Below are positions 1-8,589 of a stretch of DNA of 64,000 nt, piece after piece (the stretch's first letter is position 1; every line of letters begins with the position of its first letter). Location: positions 220,601 to 284,600 of the forward strand of contig NZ_LMRV01000001.1 of assembly GCF_001428245.1 (NCBI RefSeq). The letters are read 5' to 3'. The stretch comes from Paenibacillus sp. Soil522. GTDB taxonomy: Bacteria > Bacillota > Bacilli > Paenibacillales > Paenibacillaceae. The notes below the pieces were generated by a model. That model saw only the letters and a list, made by a program, of their open reading frames with translations, had not been told where the DNA came from and ran no database searches. Position numbers and translations under genes: made by a program.

Positions 1-1
1 T

Positions 2-511
2 CAAGGGCGTAAAGTGGTGTCCGATTTTTTGCCAGGTATTAAAGAGAGAGTATATCCGGTCGGTCGATTGGATTACGATACGGAAGGACTTCTCCTATTA
101 ACGAATGATGGCGAATTTGCCAATTTGTTAACGCATCCGAGCCATCACGTACCTAAAACTTATCGCGCGACGGTTAAGGGAGTACCGCACGGCAGTGATT
201 TGGAGAAATTAGAAAAAGGAATTAAGCTTGAAGATGGCATGACTGCTCCTGCATCAGTGGAATACCATGACGTCGACACAGAGAGCAATGAAGCGACGAT
301 TACGATTACGATTTTTGAAGGCCGCAACCGTCAGGTTCGCCGCATGTTTGAGGCAATCGGACATAAGGTGATCAGGCTGAAGAGAATACGTTTTGGCGAG
401 CTTGGGCTTGAGAATCTGGGTAGAGGCAAGTACCGCCATTTGACGCCTCAGGAAATCAAAGAACTGCTTGCAATCGCTCAAAGCAAGACACATAAAGTTC
501 ATAAAAAGTAA
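2..511 (+). CDS. rluB: Ribosomal large subunit pseudouridine synthase B, C-terminal part
   Basis: The reading frame is open at the left edge, so this is the 3' part of a longer gene. It carries the pseudouridine synthase core GRLDYDTEGLLLLTNDG, whose Asp in GRLD is the family's catalytic residue. EGRNRQVRRM and RIRFGELGLENLGRGKYR follow, as in RluB/RsuA enzymes. RluB isomerises a uridine of 23S rRNA helix 89 to pseudouridine. The N-terminal S4 domain lies outside the window. In B. subtilis rluB also sits directly before resABCDE, which supports the call. Only the truncation limits certainty. Confidence 0.9.
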   Translation, partial: QGRKVVSDFLPGIKERVYPVGRLDYDTEGLLLLTNDGEFANLLTHPSHHVPKTYRATVKGVPHGSDLEKLEKGIKLEDGMTAPASVEYHDVDTESNEATITITIFEGRNRQVRRMFEAIGHKVIRLKRIRFGELGLENLGRGKYRHLTPQEIKELLAIAQSKTHKVHKK

Positions 512-515
512 TCGG

Positions 516-543
516 CGGCGGCAGTAATTGCCGTCGACTTTTC
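516..543 (+). terminator. Terminator after rluB
   Basis: CGGCGGCA pairs with TGCCGTCG across a 5-nt loop (one G-U pair) and is followed by CTTTTC. The U-tract is short, so termination is probably partial. A TATAAT box at 546-551 lies just downstream and may serve resA, though no good -35 is visible. Confidence 0.5.
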
Positions 544-595
544 GTTATAATGGTAATATTCGTGGCTGTTCAGAAAGAAGCTGGTGGTGAATGCA

Positions 596-1129
596 ATGAT
601 GGGAAAATCGCGCAAGACGGTCCAAATAATCATATTGATCGCCGTCTTGATTATTGGTGGATATGCAATTGGATCTACCTTATTTGCCGCGGATGATAAA
701 GGCCCTCTAAAGGAAGGCAGCAAGCCGCCGGCGTTCAAGCTTGTCGACTTAGATGGCAATACGCAGCAATTGTCTGATTACCAAGGGAAAGCTGTCGTCG
801 TCAATTTTTGGGGTACGTTCTGTCCGCCCTGCGTGAAGGAAATGCCGGAGTTTGAACGACAGTATGCGAAATGGAAGGACCAAGGCCTCGTCATTTTGGC
901 GATTAATTTAAGCGAGGATACGTTAACGGTCAATAACTTTGTTCGCCGCTTTGATTTAAATTATCCGATTTTACGCGATGTGAATCGTCAAACGGAACGC
1001 AATTACGGGCTAAAGTCATATCCTACTACTTTTTTCATTAAACCGGACGGTTCGATCATGGAAATCAAAGTGGGCGGCATGACGGAAGTGGAAATTGACG
1101 AACGGATTGAACGGCTGCTTCAGCTGTAG
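596..1129 (+). CDS. resA: Thiol-disulfide oxidoreductase ResA (cytochrome c biogenesis)
   Basis: Membrane-anchored, extracytoplasmic thioredoxin-like protein that reduces the CXXCH cysteines of apocytochrome c before haem attachment. An N-terminal transmembrane anchor (about residues 8-30) precedes a TlpA-type fold with active site WGTFCPPC (C76, C79) and a Glu three residues after the second Cys, as in known ResA. The cis-Pro motif SYPTTFF follows. I chose the ATG at 596, 5 nt after GGTGGTGA; GTG 584 is in frame and possible. The stop overlaps the AGGAGG that serves resB, so the res genes are tightly coupled. Length (177 aa) matches B. subtilis ResA. Confidence 0.93.
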   Translation: MMGKSRKTVQIIILIAVLIIGGYAIGSTLFAADDKGPLKEGSKPPAFKLVDLDGNTQQLSDYQGKAVVVNFWGTFCPPCVKEMPEFERQYAKWKDQGLVILAINLSEDTLTVNNFVRRFDLNYPILRDVNRQTERNYGLKSYPTTFFIKPDGSIMEIKVGGMTEVEIDERIERLLQL

Positions 1130-1140
1130 GAGGTTTTACT

Positions 1141-2805
1141 TTGTTAGTGGTTGAAAACACAAAATGCGAGTGCGGCCATCAAAATTCGGTCGGAACCGTA
1201 TTGTGCGAGAGCTGCGGCAAGCCGCTCGAGAACAATGATCTATCGGATTTGCCGTTAGAGATGCGGTATGACGGGGTGGCCCGCCGATCGCAAAAGAGCA
1301 ATCCAAACCTCATTGATAAGATATGGAATTTTTTTTCTTCAGTCAAAATCGCGATTTATTTGATCGTCTTTACTTTTTTGACAGCGATGCTTGGCACAAT
1401 TTATCCGCAGGAAAACACTTTTGTGAACAATTTTGATCCATCGGTTTATTATGAGGAAACATACGGCTTGCCCGGAAAACTGTATTACTTATTCGGCTTG
1501 TCGCATACTTACGAAACCTGGTGGTTCATCGGATTGCTTGTCATGATCGGTACATCTTTAGTCATTTGCAGCCTTGACCGGGTGCTGCCGCTTTATCGGG
1601 CGCTCAGCAAGCAGCAAATACGTAAGCACCTGCAGTTCATTCACAGGCAAAAAATAGTGTACAAGCATACGGTTGAAGGCGACGCTGAGCAGTGGACGGA
1701 GACGTTTGGGGCACAGCTGAAACGCAAGGGCTACCGTATTCACCGGGATGGCTCCGCCCTGCTTGCGGAGAAAAACCGGTTTAGCCGCTGGGGTCCTTAT
1801 ATCAATCATATCGGTCTTATTCTGTTTCTGCTAGCCATACTTGCAAGGAGCATACCGGACTGGCAGATGGATAGCTACATTACAATTCCGGACGGCGAAA
1901 CGGTGCAAATTACGGATACGAATTATTTTGTTAAAAATGAAAAGTTTACGGTCGAGTATTACAAAGATGAGGAATTGCCAGCCCAGCTCAAGGGCACAGC
2001 CCGCGCGAAGCTATTCGAAACGAAAGCGGTATTATATGAATGCGTTAGCAGCTGCAATGATCAAACGCAGAAGCCGGTGCTTAAGGAAGTGAAGCGGCAT
2101 AATATCATCGTAAACGAACCGCTTAAATACAAAGGGCTTAAGCTGTACCAATTCGACTTTGATACGACACCACGTTTGAATGCCGTTCATCCTATTCTCG
2201 TGAATAAAGAGACAGGGGAAAAATACGGCCCGTTCGATCTACCGATGAAGGACTCTGCTCTCCAGCATAAGCTTGGGCCGTATACACTTGATTTATATGC
2301 CAATTACATGGAATTCGCGATTGGCGACAACGGGGAACCAACTACCTTATCGCGTGATCCGATCGCTCCGGCGTTTATTTTTACAGTAAAAGGGCCAGGA
2401 TTGGATCCGGAAGGCGAGCCGTACATGTATTTCCCGATGCAGAAGGATAAGGTGAAATTTTCGCAGGATGCCATTAACCATGGGGTAGCGGATAAAATTG
2501 AAATTCGGGTTGACGGGATGGAAAATGTAGACTTTTCCGAAGCGTCCACTTACTTAAATGTACGTATGGATAAGGCGCTGCCTTATGTCTGGATTGGAGC
2601 CGTTTTCTCAATGATTGGTCTGTTAATGGGATCCTATTGGCAGCATCGCCGAATATGGCTGCGCATCGATGACGGAGAGCTCTCATTAGGCGCACATACG
2701 AACAAAAACTGGTACGGTATGCGCTCAGAAGTAGCGGGAGCGCTTCAAAAAATAGGGATAACCGTAGATCCGAAGTTGCTTGATAACGGAGGGAACAACG
2801 CGTGA
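1141..2805 (+). CDS. resB: Cytochrome c biogenesis protein ResB
   Basis: Integral membrane half of the system II (Ccs) haem delivery and ligation complex, the partner of ResC. It has the ResB pattern: transmembrane segments at about 65-85, 125-145 and 220-240, a large extracytoplasmic domain, and a last membrane segment near residue 485. The N-terminus starts with a cytoplasmic zinc-ribbon-like cluster (C9, C11, C22, C25; CECG...CESCG). Translation starts at TTG 1141, 7 nt after AGGAGG (1128-1133). The stop overlaps the resC start by 4 nt (GTGA), which implies translational coupling. Confidence 0.93.
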   Translation: MLVVENTKCECGHQNSVGTVLCESCGKPLENNDLSDLPLEMRYDGVARRSQKSNPNLIDKIWNFFSSVKIAIYLIVFTFLTAMLGTIYPQENTFVNNFDPSVYYEETYGLPGKLYYLFGLSHTYETWWFIGLLVMIGTSLVICSLDRVLPLYRALSKQQIRKHLQFIHRQKIVYKHTVEGDAEQWTETFGAQLKRKGYRIHRDGSALLAEKNRFSRWGPYINHIGLILFLLAILARSIPDWQMDSYITIPDGETVQITDTNYFVKNEKFTVEYYKDEELPAQLKGTARAKLFETKAVLYECVSSCNDQTQKPVLKEVKRHNIIVNEPLKYKGLKLYQFDFDTTPRLNAVHPILVNKETGEKYGPFDLPMKDSALQHKLGPYTLDLYANYMEFAIGDNGEPTTLSRDPIAPAFIFTVKGPGLDPEGEPYMYFPMQKDKVKFSQDAINHGVADKIEIRVDGMENVDFSEASTYLNVRMDKALPYVWIGAVFSMIGLLMGSYWQHRRIWLRIDDGELSLGAHTNKNWYGMRSEVAGALQKIGITVDPKLLDNGGNNA

Positions 2806-4061
2806 GTTTAGTTGATTTTAGCAGCGACGCATTTATCGTCGCATTTTTTCTTTATTGTTTTGCTTTTATGTTTTATGTGATTGCGATTGCGGGCAAGAAA
2901 TGGAGCAACCGCGATCCGCAGCAGCATGAGAAGCGCTGGGGACGGATAGCCTTTATAACGTCCAGCCTCGGTTTAGCGTCGCATTTGACCTTCTTCTTCA
3001 CAAGATGGGCAGGAAGCGGCCAAATTCCGACAAGCAATATGTATGAGTTTATGACGTTTCTCGGAATGGCGATCATGATCGCTTTTACAATTGTTTACAG
3101 TATTTACAGAAAGCCTTTGCTCGGCATGTTCTCCTTGCCGTTAACCGTTATTATCGTCGCGTACGCTTCTGTATTTCCGCAAGAGGTGCAGCCGCTAATT
3201 CCGGCCCTTAACAACTATTGGCTGAAAGTACATGTTACGACGGCTGCTCTAGGCGAAGCGTTTTTTGCAGTCGGATTTGCAGCAGGTTTAATGTACTTGC
3301 TGCGTGTAGTCGATTTTAAAGGTAAAACGAAGGAAGCGAAGAGATCTCAGTTTTGGGTGGAGTTCTCATTATACTCGATCATTCTTATCGTTGGTTTTAT
3401 CGTAGCCGTATTCGCTTTCCGCGGTATGGGCTATGAAGCGCAATTCGTTCAAGAAAAATCGGTCATCGACTCCAAAGGTGCGGAGACGACGACCTCGGAG
3501 ACAGTCGATTATTCACTGCCGCCAATCGTTAAGCCATTTAACAGCGATATTGTCAAATACGAGCCGTTTCTGGGAATGAAGCAACCAATATTCGAAGCGC
3601 CTTACTGGATGAACGGCGCTAATTCCGGCCGCAAGCTCAATACGGTGTTGTGGTCCATCATTGCAGGCTCGTTACTTTACGGATTGCTGCGACTTGCATT
3701 TCGTAAGCCGCTCGGCGCTGTCATTCATCCAGTCATGGAGGGCGTTGATCCGGATGATTTGGATGAAATCAGCTACAGATCAATTGCCATTGGTTTTCCG
3801 ATCTTTACGCTTGGAGCATTAATATTCGCGATGATTTGGGCTAATATTGCATGGGGCCGCTTCTGGGGCTGGGATCCGAAGGAAGTGTGGGCACTGATTA
3901 CATGGTTGTATTATAGCGCATATTTGCATTTCCGTTTATCACGCGGCTGGCAGGGACGTCCATCCGCCTGGCTTGCCGTAATCGGGTTTGTCGTCGTATT
4001 GTTCACGCTTGTCGGGGTTAACCTCGTCATAGCAGGGTTACATTCATATTCTGGTGTTTAG
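2802..4061 (+). CDS. resC: Cytochrome c biogenesis protein ResC/CcsA
   Basis: Polytopic haem-handling protein of the system II cytochrome c synthase, working with ResB. The tryptophan-rich WWD-type signature is visible as WGRFWGWDPKEVWALITW near residues 349-366. It is followed by a conserved His-containing helix (YYSAYLHFRLS) and a final membrane segment ending LVIAGLHSYSGV. Translation begins at GTG 2802 inside the end of resB. At 419 aa it is somewhat longer than B. subtilis ResC; a central hydrophilic insert (about residues 225-285) explains part of this. Confidence 0.93.
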   Translation: MSLVDFSSDAFIVAFFLYCFAFMFYVIAIAGKKWSNRDPQQHEKRWGRIAFITSSLGLASHLTFFFTRWAGSGQIPTSNMYEFMTFLGMAIMIAFTIVYSIYRKPLLGMFSLPLTVIIVAYASVFPQEVQPLIPALNNYWLKVHVTTAALGEAFFAVGFAAGLMYLLRVVDFKGKTKEAKRSQFWVEFSLYSIILIVGFIVAVFAFRGMGYEAQFVQEKSVIDSKGAETTTSETVDYSLPPIVKPFNSDIVKYEPFLGMKQPIFEAPYWMNGANSGRKLNTVLWSIIAGSLLYGLLRLAFRKPLGAVIHPVMEGVDPDDLDEISYRSIAIGFPIFTLGALIFAMIWANIAWGRFWGWDPKEVWALITWLYYSAYLHFRLSRGWQGRPSAWLAVIGFVVVLFTLVGVNLVIAGLHSYSGV

Positions 4062-4088
4062 GATCTAGATGGAGAGGAGTCTTGTCTT

Positions 4089-4805
4089 ATGTCTGATTAT
4101 TCAAGCCGTATTTTGGTCGTAGATGATGAAGAACGCATTCGCCGTCTGCTCAAAATGTATTTAGAGAAGGAAGGCTATACAATCGACGAGGCGGAAGACG
4201 GTGAAACGGCGCTTAGACTGGCATCGAATACCGATTACGCGCTCATTCTGCTTGATGTGATGCTGCCGGGAATCGATGGCGTAGAGGTGTGCTCGCGTCT
4301 GCGCCAAGTGAAGGCTACTCCTGTCATTATGCTAACCGCAAAAGGCGAAGAGATGAACCGCGTTCAGGGCTTTGAGGTCGGAGCAGATGATTATGTCGTT
4401 AAGCCTTTTAGCCCGCGCGAAGTGATCTACCGTGTAAAAGCTATTTTGAGACGTTCTTCGGCTACGGCGTTTCTTACAAAAGAAATCAATTCAAGCAACA
4501 ACATCGTATTTCCTCATCTTGTTATCGAGCATGACGCGCATCGCGTGACTGCCGGCGGACAGGAGGTAAGCTTAACGCCTAAGGAATATGAGCTGCTTCA
4601 TTATTTGGCTGTATCGCCTGATAAGGTGTTCTCGCGTGAGGAACTGCTCAAGGATGTTTGGAATTACGAGTTTTTCGGAGATTTGAGAACAGTCGACACA
4701 CATGTAAAACGTTTGCGGGAGAAGCTGAACAAAGTGTCGCCCGATGCCGCCTCAATGATTACGACCGTATGGGGTGTCGGCTACAAGCTTGAGGTGCCTA
4801 AGTAA
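4089..4805 (+). CDS. resD: Response regulator ResD (OmpR family)
   Basis: Two-component response regulator for respiration and low-oxygen gene expression. The receiver domain (1-120) shows the acidic pair DDEE, the phospho-acceptor Asp in LLDVMLPG, the switch Thr in MLTAK and the Lys in VVKPF. The C-terminal winged helix (about 145-235) has LTPKEYELLHYL and the recognition helix region LRTVDTHVKRLREKL. It lies 27 nt after resC and directly abuts resE, so it sits in the res operon as in B. subtilis. QcrABC, encoded near 60 kb here, is a known ResD target in B. subtilis. Confidence 0.94.
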   Translation: MSDYSSRILVVDDEERIRRLLKMYLEKEGYTIDEAEDGETALRLASNTDYALILLDVMLPGIDGVEVCSRLRQVKATPVIMLTAKGEEMNRVQGFEVGADDYVVKPFSPREVIYRVKAILRRSSATAFLTKEINSSNNIVFPHLVIEHDAHRVTAGGQEVSLTPKEYELLHYLAVSPDKVFSREELLKDVWNYEFFGDLRTVDTHVKRLREKLNKVSPDAASMITTVWGVGYKLEVPK

Positions 4806-6281
4806 ATGAATTTATGGCAGCGCTTGGCCGGTAAGCTTTGGCGCAGTGTAGTCGGTAAGCTTTGGGCGACGATTATGCTGCTTGTTGCGGTTGTATTACT
4901 AATTGTAGGTGTTTTTCTACTCCAGTATGTCGATATCTGGTTTGAAGATAATTCACATGATAGCTCGCATCAGGTGAAAGTACTGTTCGTTCTTACCGCG
5001 ATTGTTGGTTTTTTATTATCGACCTTCTTTGCTTTTTTCTTATCCAAAAAAATTCAGCAGCCGCTGCTTCAGCTTAAGGATGCTGCCGTTTCGATCTCTC
5101 AGGGGAATTATTCGACCAGAGTTAACATCCGGTCCAGTGATGAGATCGGTGAGCTCGCGAATACGTTCAATCATATGACGGAACAGCTGGATAAGCTTAT
5201 ACACGACCTCAATCATGAGAAAAATCATCTGGCCAGCATTTTGAGGAGTATGGGCGATTCTGTTATTACATTTGACGCTGATGGAAGAGTGATCCTTACG
5301 AATCCGAGCGGTCACTTGCTCATTAGCCAATGGTCGGGTATGGAATTGGCTTGGCAGGAGGATATATTTGACAGTACTTCCTCGTACTCCGAAGTTCCGA
5401 TTCCGCTTCGCGAGCTGTTTCAAAGCGTTATGGAAGAGGGACGAGATGCAACTGACAAGATTCATGTGCTTAGCAGCGTTTGGTCTGTTGTTATGGCTCC
5501 GCTGCAGTCTAAAGGCGTTGTTCGCGGAGCTGTTGCCGTCATCCGTAACGTGACGGAAGAGCATAAGCTCGAGAAGCTAAGAAGAGATTTTGTGGCGAAC
5601 ATTTCGCATGAGATTAGAACGCCGCTGTCTATGCTGCAAGGCTACAGTGAAGCGCTGCTTGATGATATTGTCGTCTCTGAAGAGGATCGTAAGGAACTGG
5701 TTCAAGTCATCTATGATGAATCGCTGCGAATGGGCAGGCTTGTGAACGATTTTCTCGATATTGCCCGTATGGAAGCCGGCCATGTCGATATGAACTTCCA
5801 AGAGATCGATCTGAAGCATGTTTTGAAGCGCGTGCACCGGAAGTTCCAGGTCTATGCGAAGGAGCGTGAGGTTAAATTGCTGGCTGATCTGCCGCATGAG
5901 CCTTTGCTTGTCAAGGAAGCGGATGAGGACCGGCTTGAACAGGTGCTGACTAATTTGCTGGATAATGCTTTGCGTCATACGCCGTCAGGAAAGTCCATTA
6001 CCATTGCAGGCAAGCAGGAAAACGTAAACGGCAGCCAGTATGTTCAGCTTAGTGTCAGAGACGAGGGACAAGGCATCCCTTCTGAAGATGTGCCATATAT
6101 ATTCGAACGCTTCTACAAGGCGGATAAGGCGCGTAAACGCGGATCATCAAGCGGTACGGGACTAGGGCTCGCAATCGTCAAAAACCTAATCGATCTTCAC
6201 CATGGACGAATCGTCGTCGAAAGCAGTGAAGGAATAGGCACTTCATTTACGTTACTGCTTCCTGTCGAAGCTCATCAGTAG
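4806..6281 (+). CDS. resE: Sensor histidine kinase ResE
   Basis: Membrane histidine kinase partner of ResD. Order: TM1 (about 20-40), a very short external loop (about 41-56, YVDIWFEDNSHDSSHQ), TM2 (57-80), HAMP, a PAS-like segment (about 140-250), HisKA with phospho-acceptor His in NISHEIRTPL, and HATPase_c with N-box NLLDNALRHTP and G-boxes DEGQGIP and GTGLGLAIV. At 491 aa it is about 100 residues shorter than B. subtilis ResE because the extracytoplasmic domain is missing. Its ATG follows the resD stop with no gap. Start and family are clear; the sensed signal is not. Confidence 0.92.
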   Translation: MNLWQRLAGKLWRSVVGKLWATIMLLVAVVLLIVGVFLLQYVDIWFEDNSHDSSHQVKVLFVLTAIVGFLLSTFFAFFLSKKIQQPLLQLKDAAVSISQGNYSTRVNIRSSDEIGELANTFNHMTEQLDKLIHDLNHEKNHLASILRSMGDSVITFDADGRVILTNPSGHLLISQWSGMELAWQEDIFDSTSSYSEVPIPLRELFQSVMEEGRDATDKIHVLSSVWSVVMAPLQSKGVVRGAVAVIRNVTEEHKLEKLRRDFVANISHEIRTPLSMLQGYSEALLDDIVVSEEDRKELVQVIYDESLRMGRLVNDFLDIARMEAGHVDMNFQEIDLKHVLKRVHRKFQVYAKEREVKLLADLPHEPLLVKEADEDRLEQVLTNLLDNALRHTPSGKSITIAGKQENVNGSQYVQLSVRDEGQGIPSEDVPYIFERFYKADKARKRGSSSGTGLGLAIVKNLIDLHHGRIVVESSEGIGTSFTLLLPVEAHQ

Positions 6282-6286
6282 TTGTC

Positions 6287-6314
6287 AAAGCGCTCCTTCG
6301 GGAACGCTTTTTTT
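6287..6314 (+). terminator. Terminator of the res operon
   Basis: AAAGCGCTCC pairs with GGAACGCTTT around a TTCG tetraloop (one wobble), followed by a run of T. A typical strong intrinsic terminator 5 nt after the resE stop. Confidence 0.85.
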
Positions 6315-6351
6315 GTAGAAAGCAGAAGATAATTCTTGTTGTTCGTGAAAC

Positions 6352-6388
6352 AAAAAAAAGAGCTTGCCGGTTCAAGCCGGCAGGCTCT
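6352..6388 (-). terminator. Terminator of serA
   Basis: On the minus strand AGAGCCTGCCGG pairs with CCGGCAAGCTCT around a 6-nt loop, followed by eight T. It ends the serA transcript, which converges on resE. Confidence 0.85.
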
Positions 6389-6409
6389 CTTTAATAGGTT
6401 AGCTATTCA

Positions 6410-8002
6410 TTAAAAGAGTGTTATTTCTTTTGCTGTGTTAAGCTCAGGCATGTTCGTAAGCTGCACAAGCACATCTTTAGGCGTATCTTTATCAACTCGA
6501 AGCACCATGATCGCGGAACCGCCAACAAGCTGGCGACCTACTTGCATCGTAGCGATGTTAACATCGTTATTGCCGAGCAGCGTTCCTACGCGTCCGATAA
6601 TACCAGGCTTATCGTTATGCGAGATAAGAATGAGATTGCCTTCCGGTGTTACGTCAACTGGGAACTTATCGATTTGTACGATGCGAGGACCGTAGCCAGT
6701 CAATAATGTACCTGATACAACGCGCTCTTCCTTCTTCGTGCGAAGTGATACGGTAACGAGATTCGTGAAGTCCTTCGAAGCATGCGATTTTTGAATAACG
6801 ATATTAACGTCGCGTTCTTTCGCAAGGTGCATCGAGTTGACGACATTGACATTCTCGGAGCCAAGGTGATGAGCGAGAACACCGCGAACGATATGGCGCG
6901 TAAGCGGCTGCGTATCAACCTCTGCAAGCTCGCCCGCGAAGCCAACAACGATTTCAGTAACGGCGCCTTCAGTCGATTGCGCAATAAAGCTGCCAAGCTT
7001 CTCGCCAAGAACAAAGTACGGCTGAAGAATGCTTCGCAGATTTGCCGGAATCGGAGGCATGTTAACTGCATTGATGAACGGCTCGTTGCGAAGGATATGA
7101 AGCACTTGCTCCGATACGTCAATCGCTACGTTTTCCTGTGCTTCTACAGTAGATGCGCCAAGATGCGGCGTAACGATAATTTTCGGATGCTTCAAGAAAG
7201 GATGATCCTCAGCAGGAGGCTCCACTTCAAATACGTCAAATGCTGCGCCAGCTACTATTCCTGCATCGATAGCGTCTACCAAAGCGATCTCATCGATGAT
7301 ACCGCCGCGTGCGCAGTTTATGATACGCATGCCGGGCTTCATTACTTCAAATTGCTTTTTGCCGATCATATGCCGAGTTTCAGGAGTCAGCGGCGTATGT
7401 ACGGTCATGAAATCTGCGTTACGGACAATATCGTCTACGCTTGCTAGCTTTACGCCAATTTTTTCTGCTCTTTCTTCTGTCATGAACGGGTCATAGCCCA
7501 TAATTTCCATTCCGAAAGCTTTTGCGCGCTTAGCAACTTCGCTTCCGATACGGCCCATGCCGAGTACGCCAAGCGTTTTGCCGCGAAGCTCTACGCCGAG
7601 GAACGATTTGCGGTCCCATGTGCCGTTAACGGTTTTCATATACGCTTGCGGGATATGGCGGGCAACGGCCATCATCATCGCAAAGGTATGCTCACAAGTC
7701 GTAATCGTATTGCCGTCAGGTGCATTGATTACGATGACACCGCGCTGAGTAGCTGCATTTAGGTCGATGTTATCTACACCAACGCCTGCACGGCCAACTA
7801 CTTTAAGCTGCTTACCAGCTTCCATAATCTTTGGAGTTACGCGCGTTTGGCTGCGTACGAGCAACGCATCGTATTCGCCAATAATGGCAACCAATTCGTC
7901 TTCGCTTAATCCAGGTTTTTTGTCGACTGCGACATCTGACGCATCAACAAGCTGCTGAATGCCTAAATCGCTGATTGGATCGGAAACTAACACTTTAAAC
8001 AT
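6410..8002 (-). CDS. serA: D-3-phosphoglycerate dehydrogenase
   Basis: First enzyme of serine biosynthesis; it oxidises 3-phosphoglycerate to 3-phosphohydroxypyruvate with NAD+. The N-terminal catalytic half contains the Rossmann motif GMGRIG (148-153), the catalytic Arg in NCARGGIID and the catalytic His in TPHLGAS. A middle intervening domain and a C-terminal ACT domain (LILISHNDKPGIIGRVGTLLG) follow, making the long 530-aa form found in Bacillus. The start ATG lies 9 nt after AGGAGG. The 120-nt leader is structured (see 8027-8102), which suggests control after transcription starts. Confidence 0.95.
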   Translation of the reverse strand: MFKVLVSDPISDLGIQQLVDASDVAVDKKPGLSEDELVAIIGEYDALLVRSQTRVTPKIMEAGKQLKVVGRAGVGVDNIDLNAATQRGVIVINAPDGNTITTCEHTFAMMMAVARHIPQAYMKTVNGTWDRKSFLGVELRGKTLGVLGMGRIGSEVAKRAKAFGMEIMGYDPFMTEERAEKIGVKLASVDDIVRNADFMTVHTPLTPETRHMIGKKQFEVMKPGMRIINCARGGIIDEIALVDAIDAGIVAGAAFDVFEVEPPAEDHPFLKHPKIIVTPHLGASTVEAQENVAIDVSEQVLHILRNEPFINAVNMPPIPANLRSILQPYFVLGEKLGSFIAQSTEGAVTEIVVGFAGELAEVDTQPLTRHIVRGVLAHHLGSENVNVVNSMHLAKERDVNIVIQKSHASKDFTNLVTVSLRTKKEERVVSGTLLTGYGPRIVQIDKFPVDVTPEGNLILISHNDKPGIIGRVGTLLGNNDVNIATMQVGRQLVGGSAIMVLRVDKDTPKDVLVQLTNMPELNTAKEITLF

Positions 8003-8026
8003 GTGAAGTATGCCTCCTAAATTAGG

Positions 8027-8045
8027 GCGAAGCTTGAAGCTTCGC
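8027..8045 (-). promoter_or_regulatory. Perfect inverted repeat in serA leader
   Basis: GCGAAGCTT / AAGCTTCGC is a perfect 9-bp inverted repeat with one central base. It lies between the attenuator-like hairpin and the serA ribosome binding site. It could fold as an RNA hairpin (GCGAAGC/GCTTCGC, 5-nt loop) or serve as a protein site. Confidence 0.45.
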
Positions 8046-8058
8046 TGAATATGAACAG

Positions 8059-8102
8059 AAAAACCCTCAACCCGGCACCGTTGTGCAGCAGCGGGACGAG
8101 AG
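8059..8102 (-). promoter_or_regulatory. Attenuator-like hairpin in serA leader
   Basis: On the minus strand CTCTCGTCCCG pairs with CGGGTTGAGGG (11 positions, one mismatch, three wobbles) around a 17-nt loop and is followed by TTTTTC. It lies about 20 nt after the predicted transcription start and about 60 nt before the serA start codon, so it looks like a terminator inside the leader. I see no T-box AGGGTGG motif. Confidence 0.4.
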
Positions 8103-8128
8103 TTTGATCATCGATCTCAGACTTTTCT

Positions 8129-8158
8129 ATTTTAATGCAAGGAGATGGACAAAAGCAA
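8129..8158 (-). promoter_or_regulatory. SigA-type promoter of serA
   Basis: On the minus strand TTGCTT (8158-8153), an 18-bp spacer, then TAAAAT (8134-8129). The predicted start is near 8121, giving a leader of about 120 nt. Confidence 0.5.
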
Positions 8159-8167
8159 TCCTCAAAC

Positions 8168-8196
8168 TTGCCGAAATGTGAAAATTTCGTTATGAT
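8168..8196 (+). promoter_or_regulatory. SigA-type promoter of the rhodanese gene
   Basis: TTGCCG, 17-bp spacer, TATGAT. It diverges from the serA promoter and leads to the gene at 8242. Confidence 0.55.
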
Positions 8197-8241
8197 TCAA
8201 GCATCATAAGCATCAAAATACGACATTGGAGGTCTTAATGC

Positions 8242-8568
8242 GTGACAAAGTGGCAAGATGTGACACCGCAATTTTTGCTTGAATTGCTTGAAAACGGAAA
8301 TGCTGACCGGACCCAAATTATAGATGTTAGGGAAGAGTTCGAATGGGACTTTTATCATATAGAAGCTTCTGTCTTAATCCCAATGAATACGATACCGGCC
8401 CGTCATAACGAATTGGACGATACTAAGCCGATTTATATCATATGCGCCCATGGCGTGCGCAGTGTTGCGGTTTGCCATTACTTAGAAGAACAAGGCTACA
8501 GCAACCTCCACAACGTTACCGGCGGAATGGCTGCTGTAGCCTCGTTAAAAGGATTTCAATATGACTGA
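8242..8568 (+). CDS. Rhodanese-like domain protein
   Basis: Single rhodanese domain of 108 aa. The active-site loop is ICAHGVRS, with the putative sulfur-carrying Cys at residue 68, and the motif IIDVREEFEWDFYHI opens the domain. Single-domain rhodaneses transfer sulfane sulfur to acceptors such as thiols; the physiological partner cannot be read from the sequence. It starts at GTG 8242, 8 nt after GGAGGT. It stands alone between divergent serA and a convergent gene whose stop is 21 nt away. Confidence 0.85.
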   Translation: MTKWQDVTPQFLLELLENGNADRTQIIDVREEFEWDFYHIEASVLIPMNTIPARHNELDDTKPIYIICAHGVRSVAVCHYLEEQGYSNLHNVTGGMAAVASLKGFQYD

Positions 8569-8589
8569 AAGCAGCTGCAGGGCAGCCGA

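Noticed and set aside
6782-7447. 221-codon plus-strand frame inside serA
   Set aside because: Lies fully within serA, has no ribosome binding site and its product is a basic, motif-free sequence.
8059-8102. T-box riboswitch before serA
   Set aside because: The leader is only about 120 nt and lacks the AGGGTGGNACCGCG antiterminator motif and a specifier stem.
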